Source: CAYPJE01 sp964410945
GTDB lineage: Bacteria > Fidelibacterota > Marinisomatia > Marinisomatales > TCS56
Assembly: GCA_964410945.1 (NCBI GenBank)
Contig: CAYPJE010000002.1
Location: 80,055-144,054, forward strand
Reading direction: 5' to 3'
Length of the DNA: 64,000 nt
In this document: positions 33,716 through 42,931 of the stretch, in pieces
Layout of the letters: each line of letters begins with the position of its first letter
How positions within the stretch are numbered: position 1 is the first letter of the stretch
The notes under the pieces: generated by a model
What the model was told of the DNA's origin: nothing
Databases searched by the model: none
Seen by the model: only the letters and a program-made list of their open reading frames with translations
Program-made: the position numbers and the translations under genes

Positions 33716-34684
33716 ATGTCTATTTCTATCCAACCTTTTTCATCTGATTTTGAACAGGACTGGGAACAACTGGTCGCCCAGGCCAATAATGGTACCCTGT
33801 TCCACACACGCCGCTTTCTGGGGTATCATCCTCCGGGGAGATTCAAAGATCACAGCCTAGTTTTTATAAAAAAGGATAAACTGTTCTGTCTGTTCCCGGC
33901 CGCCGATATTCAGATCGACCAGGAACGGTGGCTGGTATCGCACCCGGGTGCATCCTTTGGTTCATTGGTGGTACCGGAGGATCTGGCTTTCGCCGATGCC
34001 CAGGAGCTGGTGGCTGGTCTGAATGATTATGCCCGCCAGGTCGGTTTCAGTGGCATTAAACTGACTCTGCCGCCCACAATTTACAATCGCAGGCTGTCCA
34101 ATTATATCGACAATGCCTTACTGCGACATGACTACCATTACGTGAAGCGTGAAATCTCCAGTATTCTGTTTCTGGAAAATGATATTGAATCCAATCTGGC
34201 CAAGTTTCGTCCCTCCCACCGGCGGGCGGTTAACAAGGCCCGAAAATCCGGTGTAATTGTAAAACAGAGTGCTGATTATGAACAGTTTTACCGGATACTG
34301 AAAAACAATTTGAAGATTCGTCATGGTGTTGAACCCACCCATACTTTAGAGGAATTACGGCATCTGGCACGACTCTTCCCCGAAAAGATAAATCTATTTG
34401 CCGCCTACCTGGATGATAAGATGATCGCCGGTGTGGTTAATTTCATTGTCAACGATGATGTGGTGCTGGCTTTCTACATCAGCCATGATGAAGCGTTTCA
34501 GGAATACCGCGGTGTTAACCTGCTGTTCTATACGATTTTTGAATGGGCCATCAAGGCCGGTTACAAGGTTTTTGATTTCGGTATTTTCACGGTCAATGAA
34601 GAACCGAATTTCGGTTTAGCGCGCTTCAAAGAGAATTTCGGCTCCAGCGGCATGTTCCGCGATACGCTGGCGATCAGGTTTTAG
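33716..34684 (+). CDS. GNAT/FemAB-like acyltransferase
   Basis: 322 residues from the ATG at 33716 (the frame is open from 33665). The C-terminal half is a GNAT_6/FemAB-like fold: FRPSHRRAVNKARKSG (about 170-185), then ...LFAAYLDDKMIAGVVNFI, and the final FDFGIFTVNEEPNFGLARFKENFG motif typical of proteins in exopolysaccharide or envelope clusters. It probably transfers an acyl or aminoacyl group to an envelope precursor. A flippase gene follows 26 bases downstream. Confidence 0.75.
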   Translation: MSISIQPFSSDFEQDWEQLVAQANNGTLFHTRRFLGYHPPGRFKDHSLVFIKKDKLFCLFPAADIQIDQERWLVSHPGASFGSLVVPEDLAFADAQELVAGLNDYARQVGFSGIKLTLPPTIYNRRLSNYIDNALLRHDYHYVKREISSILFLENDIESNLAKFRPSHRRAVNKARKSGVIVKQSADYEQFYRILKNNLKIRHGVEPTHTLEELRHLARLFPEKINLFAAYLDDKMIAGVVNFIVNDDVVLAFYISHDEAFQEYRGVNLLFYTIFEWAIKAGYKVFDFGIFTVNEEPNFGLARFKENFGSSGMFRDTLAIRF

Positions 34685-34710
34685 GGAACAGGGCTAAGGG
34701 ATCAGGATAA

Positions 34711-36165
34711 GTGAAATCACCGCTTAAAGCATTGTCGTTGCAGACTTTAATCTACGGAACCGGCCATATCCTGGCCCGGCTGGTTACCTTCCTGCTGTTG
34801 CCGCTTTATACCAATGTTTTCGAACCGGAGAAATACGCTGTTGTTTCCCTGGCCTATATTTTTATGGGATTTATGGCTGTTGTTCTCCACTACGGTCTGG
34901 ATGCTTCGCTAATGAAGCATTATGTACCGGCTGACCAGCCGGAACGTAAACAACTGTTATCAACAGCCTATATTTCATTCCTGATAACCTCGATTGCCTT
35001 TATGCTGGTAATGGTCGTTTTCAGGAGTGTGTTGACCGGTCCCATTCTGGGTGTTTACATGCCCCGCTACATGGTTATGGTAGGCGTGATCCTGATGCTG
35101 GACATTCTCTGGTCGGTGCCGGTATTGATTCTGCGGGCCGAACAGAAACCGGTAGTATTTATAACATTCAGCCTGTTGAATGTTGGTATAACTTTGGGAT
35201 TGAATCTTGTATTTGTACTGCGCCTGAGAATGGGCGTTGAAGGGGTGCTGGTCAGTAATATCTGGGCCTCAACCCTGATTTTCCTGCTGACCCTGCCGAT
35301 AATCATTCGCCGGACGAGTCTCAGAAAGTTCTCGGTGACCGCCTGGAAAAAATTAATGCGTTTTGGCTTACCCTTCCTGCCATCGGGAATTTTTGCCATG
35401 ATCATGGAAATGGCCGGCCGCTATATGCTGAAATTCCTGACCGATATGGAAACCGTTGGCATTTATGCCGCTGGATATAAGCTGGGTATGCTGATGATGC
35501 TGGCGGTGATGGGTTTCAATATGGCCTGGCAACCCTTTTTCCTGCGGGAAGGCGGAGGAGCAGACAAAAAGAAGCTTTATGCGCGAATTGCTTCCTATGT
35601 GCTGGCAGTTTTAGGTTTGATATGGGTGTTACTCCTGATCTGGGCCAGCCGGCTGGTTCGGTTTCCCGTAGGTGGAACCACGTTTTACGGGACTGAGTTC
35701 TGGTCGTCTACGGCTATTGTTCCCTGGATCGCCCTGGGCTATTTTTTCCATGCGGCCTACCTGTTGCAGCTTCCCGGACCATTCCTGACTGAAAAGTCAC
35801 ATTGGGTTGCCACCACCCGGGGTGTTGGCGCAGCGGTAACTATTGTATTGAACCTGATATTAATTCCACTGTTCGGAGCCTTGGGAGCAGCCATCGCCAT
35901 GCTGCTCTCATTCGTATCGATGTGCGTCTATATGTATACGATTAATCGGCGAATTTTCCCTGTTGAATATGAATGGTACCGGCTGCTTAGAATTCTGGCT
36001 GCCATGTTAATTACCGGCCTAGCATACTTTTTCTTTCACGGGAGCTGGCTGCGTGACGGAATGATTTCCATCCTATATCCGCTGGTACTGTTAACGTCAG
36101 GTTTTTTAAGCCGCAGTGAGTGGGCCAGTCTGTGGAAAATGATGACACCGGCGAAAGCCGATTGA
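34711..36165 (+). CDS. Polysaccharide flippase (Wzx/MurJ-like, MOP superfamily)
   Basis: 484 residues with 12-14 hydrophobic helices. The family-typical start LQTLIYGTGHILARLVTFLLLPLYTNVFEPEKYAVVSL shows the RLV..LLLPLYT motif of oligosaccharide flippases, and the middle carries FGLPFLPSGIFAMIM. It moves lipid-linked oligosaccharide across the inner membrane. GTG start. With the acyltransferase before it and manC downstream it forms a small envelope-glycan group. Confidence 0.88.
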   Translation: MKSPLKALSLQTLIYGTGHILARLVTFLLLPLYTNVFEPEKYAVVSLAYIFMGFMAVVLHYGLDASLMKHYVPADQPERKQLLSTAYISFLITSIAFMLVMVVFRSVLTGPILGVYMPRYMVMVGVILMLDILWSVPVLILRAEQKPVVFITFSLLNVGITLGLNLVFVLRLRMGVEGVLVSNIWASTLIFLLTLPIIIRRTSLRKFSVTAWKKLMRFGLPFLPSGIFAMIMEMAGRYMLKFLTDMETVGIYAAGYKLGMLMMLAVMGFNMAWQPFFLREGGGADKKKLYARIASYVLAVLGLIWVLLLIWASRLVRFPVGGTTFYGTEFWSSTAIVPWIALGYFFHAAYLLQLPGPFLTEKSHWVATTRGVGAAVTIVLNLILIPLFGALGAAIAMLLSFVSMCVYMYTINRRIFPVEYEWYRLLRILAAMLITGLAYFFFHGSWLRDGMISILYPLVLLTSGFLSRSEWASLWKMMTPAKAD

Positions 36166-36202
36166 GTTTCCTGCCGGCTTGCTATACCGGTAATTTCCGA
36201 TT

Positions 36203-36925
36203 GTGAAAATTGACGGACCATTACTTTGCGGGAGTTTCATCTCCCGCCCTAACCGCTTTTTGACCATTGTTGAGGTTAAAGGGAGAAAAGTTGAAAGCCA
36301 TTTACCCGATCCGGGGCGCCTGAAGGAATTACTGGTGCCGGGTGCGGTGGTCTATGTTAGACCGGTTCCTGATGGAATAAATAGAAAGACCCGATATACC
36401 ACCGTAATGGTGGAAAAGGAAGGGGTGCTGGTATCGCTGGTATCAGCTCTGCCGAACCAGTTTGTGGGACATGAGCTAACTAATAACCGGTTGCCAATTC
36501 TGTCAGGTTATAAATATGAAAGGGCTGAGGTAACAGTAGACCGGCACCGCTTTGATTTTCTGTTGACCGGGCCGGACACCACACCATTTTATTTGGAAGT
36601 AAAATCTGTCACGTATGTTGAAAATGGGATTGCACAATTCCCCGATGCGGTAACCGAACGAGGTGCGCGTCATGCCCGGCATCTGGCTGAATTGGCACAA
36701 TCCGGTCTTGGGGCCGGGATTCTGTTTGTCTGCCAGCGCCCCGATGCGCAATCGTTTAAACCAATGGCAGATCGGGATCCGGTATTTGCGGATGCCCTTT
36801 ACGAGGCTCATCAGGCTGGAGTGCGCGTCTGGTGTATTACGGTCAGAGTTAGCTTGGAAGAAATGCAATATTTTCAGGAAATTCCTGTTTCCCTGGAAGG
36901 GAAGATCATCAGAAATGAAAACTAA
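36203..36925 (+). CDS. sfsA: Sugar fermentation stimulation protein SfsA
   Basis: 240 residues with the SfsA hallmarks: FISRPNRFLTIVEV, HLPDPGRLKELL, VSALPNQFVGHEL, and the nuclease-like core RFDFLL...YLEVKSVTYVENGIAQFPDAVTERG with the PD-(D/E)xK-type D and ExK. The family binds DNA; its biochemical role is unsettled. GTG start. Its last 11 bases overlap the lipoprotein gene start. Confidence 0.93.
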   Translation: MKIDGPLLCGSFISRPNRFLTIVEVKGRKVESHLPDPGRLKELLVPGAVVYVRPVPDGINRKTRYTTVMVEKEGVLVSLVSALPNQFVGHELTNNRLPILSGYKYERAEVTVDRHRFDFLLTGPDTTPFYLEVKSVTYVENGIAQFPDAVTERGARHARHLAELAQSGLGAGILFVCQRPDAQSFKPMADRDPVFADALYEAHQAGVRVWCITVRVSLEEMQYFQEIPVSLEGKIIRNEN

Positions 36926-38591
36926 TATTCAATATCAACTGGTTGTGGGCACTGTATTACTGCTGTTGGTTGCAGGCCAGGTGTGGAATTGCGCCGCTGT
37001 AGCACCGCCATCGGGCGGCCCCAAGGATGAAACCCCCCCCCAACTATTGTCGGTCACGCCGCCAACAGAAACACTTCAGATTGCCGGTGGTCTGGAAATC
37101 AGACTTGTATTTTCGGAATATATCGACGAGAAGACAATTACAACCGCTTTCCATCTTTCTCCATTGACCGATGAGGATATACAGCTGGACTACGAAGATG
37201 ATGAGGTTATAGTAACCCTTCCGGATTCGCTGATCGAAAACCAGACCTATATTTTAACGGTAAGCCGGGAATTGAAGGATGAGCATGGGGTACCATTGGC
37301 CGTGACAGTTCAGCTGGCGTACAGTACGGGAGATCGAATCGAACAGGGCAGCATATCCGGCGAGCTGTTTTTTAATACCGGTCCCATGGCAGTTCATCTC
37401 TGGGATTTAGGCCTGGTCGAACGGGATTCTTTTTTTACCCGCAAACCCCATTTTCGCATCGATGCCTCTGATGATGGCAGCTTTGAATTCAATTATCTCA
37501 GGCCGGCCGAATATGGTATACTGGCCATTGAACAGTCCGGTGCTGGATTAGGTCTGGATCAAGCGCGTTTCAGCTATGGAGTATATCGGGAAATGCTGGT
37601 TGACTTGCGTCAGGACAGTCTGGTAACCGGGATTGATATTCCCGTCTGGAGAGAGCCCCAGGAGCTGAAATTACTGCGCGGTGAATGGATAGGGCCCAGC
37701 TGGGGGCGGCTGTACTTCAATAATCTATTAATCAGTGAACCGGATCGGTTTGCAGTTGGTCTTCTTGATACGATTGTATCCGGGGTACCAGCTGACCTTA
37801 TACTGGATCCACTGGACAGCACAGCCGTGCTGGTAATAGCACCTGACTCGCTGCCGGCCGGTAAACTGGCAATCGAAATGTTTTCTGTAAATGATATCTA
37901 CGAACAGTTGCTGGATACAGCTACCCTGGAAATGAAAATACCGGCTGATTACGACTCCACTTATCTGGAAGTGCTGTGGCCCGAGAAGAATTTTGTTCAT
38001 CAAATCGAATCACCGGTACTGAAGATTATCCTTAATAAACCACTGGTTGATTCAGTTTATGCCGGTGCGGTCAGGCTTCTATTATTCGACAGTCTGGAGC
38101 AGGCAGTTACGGTTAGTCACTCGAACTTCACAGGACTGGAGATAACACCGCTGGAGCCATGGCAGGAGCAGGGTGAGTATCGGCTGGAATTACAGCGTGA
38201 CAGTATCAGGGCTGTCGACGGCAGCCGATTCGCCGATTCATTGATCACGCTGCCATTTAAAATTTCCAGACCAGTTGGGTTTGGTGGCTTGGCAGGATCC
38301 TTTAATTCCATTCGGACACCAATTGCGATACGGCTTAAGGGGACGGAAAATACAGCCCGGGAGTTGATATATTTAGTAAATTCGGACTTGGTATTTAGCC
38401 AGGATAATATTCCGGAAGGATTTTATAGTTTGATGATGTTTCACGATGCAAATGAAAATCAGCGTTTTGATTATGGCCAGGCCGTGCCTTATATCCCCGC
38501 TGAGTGGTTTTATTTATATCCCGATACAATTGAAGTGCGTGCCAATTGGGTCAAGGAATTGACTCCCATAGATTTCAGGGAGGAGCAGTAA
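36915..38591 (+). CDS. Surface lipoprotein with bacterial Ig-like domain
   Basis: 558 residues from the ATG at 36915; the frame continues upstream to 36663 but only as antisense-like sequence within sfsA. The signal sequence YQLVVGTVLLLLVAGQVWNC ends at a cysteine followed by AAVAPPSGGPKDETPPQLL. This cysteine plus 'P-S/T-GGPKDxxPP' arrangement is typical of an FCB lipoprotein family starting with an SbsA-type Ig-like domain (about 35-135). The lipobox itself is poor (VWNC). The rest is beta-rich with no enzyme motif. Its stop shares a base with the manC start (TAATG). Confidence 0.8.
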   Translation: MKTNIQYQLVVGTVLLLLVAGQVWNCAAVAPPSGGPKDETPPQLLSVTPPTETLQIAGGLEIRLVFSEYIDEKTITTAFHLSPLTDEDIQLDYEDDEVIVTLPDSLIENQTYILTVSRELKDEHGVPLAVTVQLAYSTGDRIEQGSISGELFFNTGPMAVHLWDLGLVERDSFFTRKPHFRIDASDDGSFEFNYLRPAEYGILAIEQSGAGLGLDQARFSYGVYREMLVDLRQDSLVTGIDIPVWREPQELKLLRGEWIGPSWGRLYFNNLLISEPDRFAVGLLDTIVSGVPADLILDPLDSTAVLVIAPDSLPAGKLAIEMFSVNDIYEQLLDTATLEMKIPADYDSTYLEVLWPEKNFVHQIESPVLKIILNKPLVDSVYAGAVRLLLFDSLEQAVTVSHSNFTGLEITPLEPWQEQGEYRLELQRDSIRAVDGSRFADSLITLPFKISRPVGFGGLAGSFNSIRTPIAIRLKGTENTARELIYLVNSDLVFSQDNIPEGFYSLMMFHDANENQRFDYGQAVPYIPAEWFYLYPDTIEVRANWVKELTPIDFREEQ

Positions 38592-39655
38592 TGTATTGTG
38601 TTATCATGGCCGGTGGCCGGGGAACCAGATTCTGGCCCTTGAGCCGTAATGTGCGTCCAAAGCAAATGCTGAACATTGTCGGTGATACGACAATGCTGCA
38701 GATGACGGTCGACCGCTTGCGCAAGATTTCCGCCGTTAAGGGCATATATATTGTTACCGGCGCCGATCTGGCCGATACGATCAGAGCCGAAATCAAACAT
38801 GTTGAACCGGAAAATATTATTGTTGAGCCGTCCGGGAAAAATACGGCCCCCTGTATCGGACTGGCAGCCCTGAAGATATGCATGGCTAATGAAAATTGCG
38901 TAATGGGGGTCTTTCCTGCCGATCATCTGGTAGTGGGGCACCATCAGTTTGAGAAAGCACTGAATACGGCGGCGCACCTGTCCCGCAAGCGTCATTCACT
39001 GGTGACGATCGGTATTACACCCTCTTTCCCGGCCACTGGATATGGGTACATTCAATACGACCGGAAAAGCGATGAAGATCATCTGGATGCCTACCGGGTA
39101 AAAACATTTGCTGAGAAACCACCACGCAGTCTGGCCCAAAAATTTATCGATAGTGGTGATTTCCTGTGGAACAGCGGGATGTTTGTCTGGGAGACAAAAA
39201 CCTTTTTAGACGAATTGAATCAGTATATGCCCGATCTGGCTCATAATCTGGAAAGGATACGTGATCGGCTGAAACAGGATGCCAGTGCTTCTATTACCGA
39301 TATCTGGGAGGAGTTATTGTCAGAATCCATCGATTACGGCCTGATGGAGAAATCCAAAAAGATTTATGTCATCAAAGCCGATTTTGAATGGAATGATGTT
39401 GGTTCATGGAGCTCGGTCTATGAAATGTCGCCTAAGTCAAAGGAAAAAAATGTTATCAGTGGCGATGGAGTAATTGTTGACGGGCAAAATAATTTTATTA
39501 AATCCAACGGACGATTTACAGCCGTTGTTGGTGCCGATGATTTGGTGGTGGTAAATACTGATGATGCCACACTGGTTATTCCTAGAAATAAAGTTGAGCA
39601 GGTTAAAGATCTGGTTGAGTTACTGGAAAATAAGGAACGCAGGGATTTATTGTGA
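38591..39655 (+). CDS. manC: Mannose-1-phosphate guanylyltransferase
   Basis: Makes GDP-mannose from mannose-1-phosphate and GTP. The nucleotidyltransferase signature MAGGRGTRFWPLSRNVRPKQ is at residues 6-25. PSGKNTAPCIGLAAL, GVFPADHLV, FAEKP and FLWNSGMFVW follow. 354 residues from the ATG in TAATG; this is the short form without the phosphomannose isomerase domain. It supplies sugar for envelope glycans with the upstream flippase. Confidence 0.93.
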   Translation: MYCVIMAGGRGTRFWPLSRNVRPKQMLNIVGDTTMLQMTVDRLRKISAVKGIYIVTGADLADTIRAEIKHVEPENIIVEPSGKNTAPCIGLAALKICMANENCVMGVFPADHLVVGHHQFEKALNTAAHLSRKRHSLVTIGITPSFPATGYGYIQYDRKSDEDHLDAYRVKTFAEKPPRSLAQKFIDSGDFLWNSGMFVWETKTFLDELNQYMPDLAHNLERIRDRLKQDASASITDIWEELLSESIDYGLMEKSKKIYVIKADFEWNDVGSWSSVYEMSPKSKEKNVISGDGVIVDGQNNFIKSNGRFTAVVGADDLVVVNTDDATLVIPRNKVEQVKDLVELLENKERRDLL

Positions 39656-39667
39656 TGGAAGTACGGA

Positions 39668-39952
39668 ATGAAACCGGAGCAGATCTTTCGACAGTTTGAA
39701 GAATTGACCGAACGCATGGGGCTGCGCCTGGTGGAAGATAAAGGCAATTTTAACGGAGGAAGTTGTCTGGTAAAGGACGAAGCATGCATAGTGCTCAATA
39801 AGCATCGGCCGATTGAGCAGAAACTGAGGGTGCTGGCCAGTGCCTTCGGGGAAATGGATTTATCCTCGGTTTATATGGTTCCAACCCTCCGGGCATATAT
39901 CGAGGAAGTCAATCTGCCCCTGGTTAAGGGCGAAGGCCACGAAAAGACTTGA
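39668..39952 (+). CDS. Conserved small protein of unknown function
   Basis: 94 residues, no signal or membrane segment. The block RLVEDKGNFNGGSCLVKDEACIVLN followed by KHRPIEQKLRVLASAF looks strongly conserved and is familiar from small FCB proteins, but I know no function. It lies 12 bases after manC in the same direction, so probably same operon. Confidence 0.75.
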   Translation: MKPEQIFRQFEELTERMGLRLVEDKGNFNGGSCLVKDEACIVLNKHRPIEQKLRVLASAFGEMDLSSVYMVPTLRAYIEEVNLPLVKGEGHEKT

Positions 39953-40061
39953 TTCAAAATGGTGAAACGGTTACTATCCTGCCCGTTTTGACAAGTAGAA
40001 TTTTGTTATTAAATCCTGTATTATCCTGGGATGAACCAATTAGTTAGAAAAGGATGTTTAT

Positions 40062-42146
40062 ATGAACGAATACCAATCTGCCGATATCCGTAACCTGGCT
40101 GTTGTTGGCCACGGAGCCAGTGGTAAAACAATGCTTTGTGAAGCAATGCTGGCCTGTGGCGGAGTAATTAACCGGTTAGGTACAATTGCCAATGGCAGTA
40201 CCGCATCGGACTATCATGAAGATGAGCATGAACGCCAGATTTCCATTCATGCCTCATTACTGAATGTGGAATGGCAGGGTAAGAAATTTAATATTATTGA
40301 TACTCCCGGTTATGCCGATTTTATTGGTGAAGCGCTGGCAGCCATGAGTGCTGTGGATTCTGCCATGATTGTTATCCATGCCAATCAGGGGGTGGAAGTC
40401 GGGACCGAGCAGGTCTGGAATTACGCCAACAAATTTGGTTTAAGTAAAGTGCTGGTAGTAAATGGCCTGGATAAAGAGCACACCGATTTCGATGGTGTTG
40501 TCGCCAAGGCAAAAGCACGCTTTGGCAATAATGTTTTCCCACTGCAGATTCCTATCAATCCCGGACCGGCCTTCAATCAGATTCTGGATGTACTCCGGAA
40601 GAAAGTATTGACCTATAAAACCGATGGCAGTGGCCAGTTTGATGAATCTGATCCTCAAGGTGAATGGAGTGATAAAGCAGATGAGCTCCATGAGGCCTTG
40701 ATCGAATATGTGGCCGAATCGGACGATTCGCTGCTGGAGAAATTTTTTGAACAAGGCGGCTTGAGCGAAGAAGAGATGCGCGACGGAATCCATGCTGCGA
40801 TTCAGAATGAGGCATTCTATCCACTGTTTTGCTCAGCGGCGACGGCAAATGTTGGTGTAGCCCGGATTATGGAATTCATTGGTAAATACGGTTCATCGCC
40901 GGAAGACCGGGGCAGCATTAAAGCCATTGATGCCAAAACCGATAAAGAGGTGGAGGTTAAATTAACCGATGCCGAACCTATCGTAAGTGTATTCAAAACA
41001 ATCAGCGAAGCCCATGTGGGTGAATTATCGTTTTTCCGCACCTATGCCGGTACGTTGAAAACCGGTGGCGACCTGACCAACACGGTTCAGAGTGGATCGG
41101 AACGCTTCGGACAGATCTTTGTTATGAACGGTAAAAACCGGACAACCATCAATCAACTGCACGCCGGTGATATTGGTGCCGTGGTGAAATTGAAAAATAC
41201 CCATACCGGCGATACGCTGTGCGGCGGAAAAGGCGGCGTAAAAATTGATCCGGTGGAATATCCCAAACCGAATATCCATTCCGCTATCCGGCCCAAAGCC
41301 AAGGGTGATGAAGAAAAGATCGCTGTCGGTTTATCCACCCTGCATGAAGAGGATCCGACTTTTGTGTACCGGGTCGACCCTGAGATAAAGCAGACCATCA
41401 TTTCCGGACAGGGCGAATTGCATCTGACGGTCATTGCGAATCGCCTGCAAAACCGCTTCAACGTGGAAATCGTTTCCATGGAACCAAAGATTCCCTACCG
41501 TGAAACGATCAAGGGTAAAGGCGCCTCGAAATACCGCCACAAAAAACAATCCGGTGGTGCCGGACAATTTGCCGAAGTCTGGATGAGGATCGAGGCCAGG
41601 CCTCGTGGCGAAGGCTTCGAATTTAAGGATTCGCTGGTTGGCCAGAATGTTGACCGTGTTTTTGTACCATCGGTTGAGAAAGGTGTGCGAGCCACCCTGG
41701 ATGATGGTGTAGTGGCCGGTTGCCGTGTGGTCGATGTGCTGGTCGATTTTTACGATGGTAAGCAGCACCCGGTGGATTCGAAGGATATTGCCTTCCAGAT
41801 CGCAGGTAAGCATGCCTTCCGTGAGGCTTTCATGGAAGCCAAGCCCTGTTTGCTGGAACCGATAATGGTAATTGAGGTCAAGGTGCCGGAAGATTTCATG
41901 GGTGATGTGATGGGTGATATTTCCGGTCGGCGCGGGAAGATTCTGGGTATGGATTCCGACGGTGGATTCCAGATTATCAAGGCCCAGGTGCCCCAGGCAG
42001 AGTTGTACCATTATTCTACTACGATTCGCTCCCTTACCGGTGGACGGGGAATCCATTCCGAGGATTTCAGCCACTATGAGGAAATGCCAAAGGACATTGA
42101 ACGCAAGGTGATTGCAGCTTCCAAGAAGGAAGACGAAGAAGAATAA
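40062..42146 (+). CDS. Elongation factor G-like translational GTPase
   Basis: 694 residues with the five EF-G domains. G1 is GHGASGKT (16-23), G3 DTPGYADF (80-87), and the later domains contain GQGELHLTVI and GRRGKILGMDSDGGFQ. It belongs to the EF-G-like/EF-G2 branch rather than canonical EF-G: switch I reads HERQISIHAS and the G4 motif is NGLD (134-137) instead of NKxD, which should weaken guanine contact. A ribosome-dependent role is likely but the specific step is unknown. An aaggat site lies before the ATG; a HIT gene follows two bases after the stop. Confidence 0.9.
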   Translation: MNEYQSADIRNLAVVGHGASGKTMLCEAMLACGGVINRLGTIANGSTASDYHEDEHERQISIHASLLNVEWQGKKFNIIDTPGYADFIGEALAAMSAVDSAMIVIHANQGVEVGTEQVWNYANKFGLSKVLVVNGLDKEHTDFDGVVAKAKARFGNNVFPLQIPINPGPAFNQILDVLRKKVLTYKTDGSGQFDESDPQGEWSDKADELHEALIEYVAESDDSLLEKFFEQGGLSEEEMRDGIHAAIQNEAFYPLFCSAATANVGVARIMEFIGKYGSSPEDRGSIKAIDAKTDKEVEVKLTDAEPIVSVFKTISEAHVGELSFFRTYAGTLKTGGDLTNTVQSGSERFGQIFVMNGKNRTTINQLHAGDIGAVVKLKNTHTGDTLCGGKGGVKIDPVEYPKPNIHSAIRPKAKGDEEKIAVGLSTLHEEDPTFVYRVDPEIKQTIISGQGELHLTVIANRLQNRFNVEIVSMEPKIPYRETIKGKGASKYRHKKQSGGAGQFAEVWMRIEARPRGEGFEFKDSLVGQNVDRVFVPSVEKGVRATLDDGVVAGCRVVDVLVDFYDGKQHPVDSKDIAFQIAGKHAFREAFMEAKPCLLEPIMVIEVKVPEDFMGDVMGDISGRRGKILGMDSDGGFQIIKAQVPQAELYHYSTTIRSLTGGRGIHSEDFSHYEEMPKDIERKVIAASKKEDEEE

Positions 42147-42148
42147 AC

Positions 42149-42646
42149 GTGCCTGACACGAAAAGACTCTGGGCGCCCTGGCGTATGGATTATATCCGGG
42201 CGCCCAAAGAAGACGGTTGTATTTTCTGCGATAAACCGCAGAAGAACACCGATCGCGATAATCTTATTTTATATCGCGGAAAACAATGTTTTGTAATTAT
42301 GAATCTGTATCCCTACAACAATGGTCACCTGCTGGTTGTGCCATATCAGCACAGCAACAATATCCATGATCTAGACCAGACCACGCATCTGGAAATGATG
42401 TATCTGGTGGATAAATCCATGGTGATTATTGAAAATACCATGAACGCCCAGGGATTCAATTTTGGCGCCAATATCGGTGCCGCAGCCGGGGCCGGGATCG
42501 AGGAACATATTCATTTTCATATTGTGCCGCGCTGGATCGGCGATACCAATGTGATGCCGGTTATCGGCCAGACCAAAGTAATGGTTCAGGGACTCCTGGA
42601 TACCTACGATCTTTTGAAACCGGAATTCGACAAACTACTGAATTAA
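42149..42646 (+). CDS. HIT family nucleotide hydrolase/phosphorylase
   Basis: 165 residues with a zinc-type CIFC pair (24, 27), LYPYNNGHLLVVPYQH and the catalytic histidine triad HIHFHIVPRW (H120, H122, H124). This matches the AP4A-phosphorylase-like HIT branch that starts 'LWAPWRMDYI'. It probably degrades diadenosine polyphosphates or AMP-linked compounds. GTG start, two bases after the EF-G-like stop. Confidence 0.92.
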   Translation: MPDTKRLWAPWRMDYIRAPKEDGCIFCDKPQKNTDRDNLILYRGKQCFVIMNLYPYNNGHLLVVPYQHSNNIHDLDQTTHLEMMYLVDKSMVIIENTMNAQGFNFGANIGAAAGAGIEEHIHFHIVPRWIGDTNVMPVIGQTKVMVQGLLDTYDLLKPEFDKLLN

Positions 42647-42715
42647 TCGTCATTTACGGTTGTTGTTTGGAACAGATATTTGTAATCTCTCATGAAGTAA
42701 AAATCAGGTAATAGA

Positions 42716-42928
42716 ATGCTGACATTTCAACACACATGGCTCCCGTATCTGTATTTGTATCTGGCGGGGGGGCTGTTTTTTTTTCTGGGGATGATCATCA
42801 TCCGTAAGAGCGGGGCAATTAACCTGCAGCGCAAGACCCACCGGTTCTGGAACCGGGTACTGTATTTCGGGTTCTTCTGGTTCGTTGCCATGCATGCCTT
42901 TTTCACTTACGCAGCATTGAATTGGTGA
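42716..42928 (+). CDS. Small membrane protein upstream of symporter
   Basis: 70 residues with two hydrophobic helices (LPYLYLYLAGGLFFFLGMIII and VLYFGFFWFVAMHAFFTYAAL) joined by a basic loop (RKSGAINLQRKTHRFWNR). Three bases separate it from the symporter gene. It may be an accessory subunit, as small membrane proteins often accompany SSS carriers, but no family is recognised. Confidence 0.65.
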   Translation: MLTFQHTWLPYLYLYLAGGLFFFLGMIIIRKSGAINLQRKTHRFWNRVLYFGFFWFVAMHAFFTYAALNW

Positions 42929-42931
42929 GCT

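Noticed and set aside
36663..36914. Upstream extension of the Ig-like lipoprotein
   Set aside because: It overlaps sfsA out of frame; the ATG at 36915 starts directly with a signal peptide.
41331..42074. 247-residue antisense frame in the EF-G-like gene
   Set aside because: It mirrors a well-conserved coding gene and has no family motifs; the same holds for the antisense frames at 9495-10088, 18861-19466 and 11467-11889.
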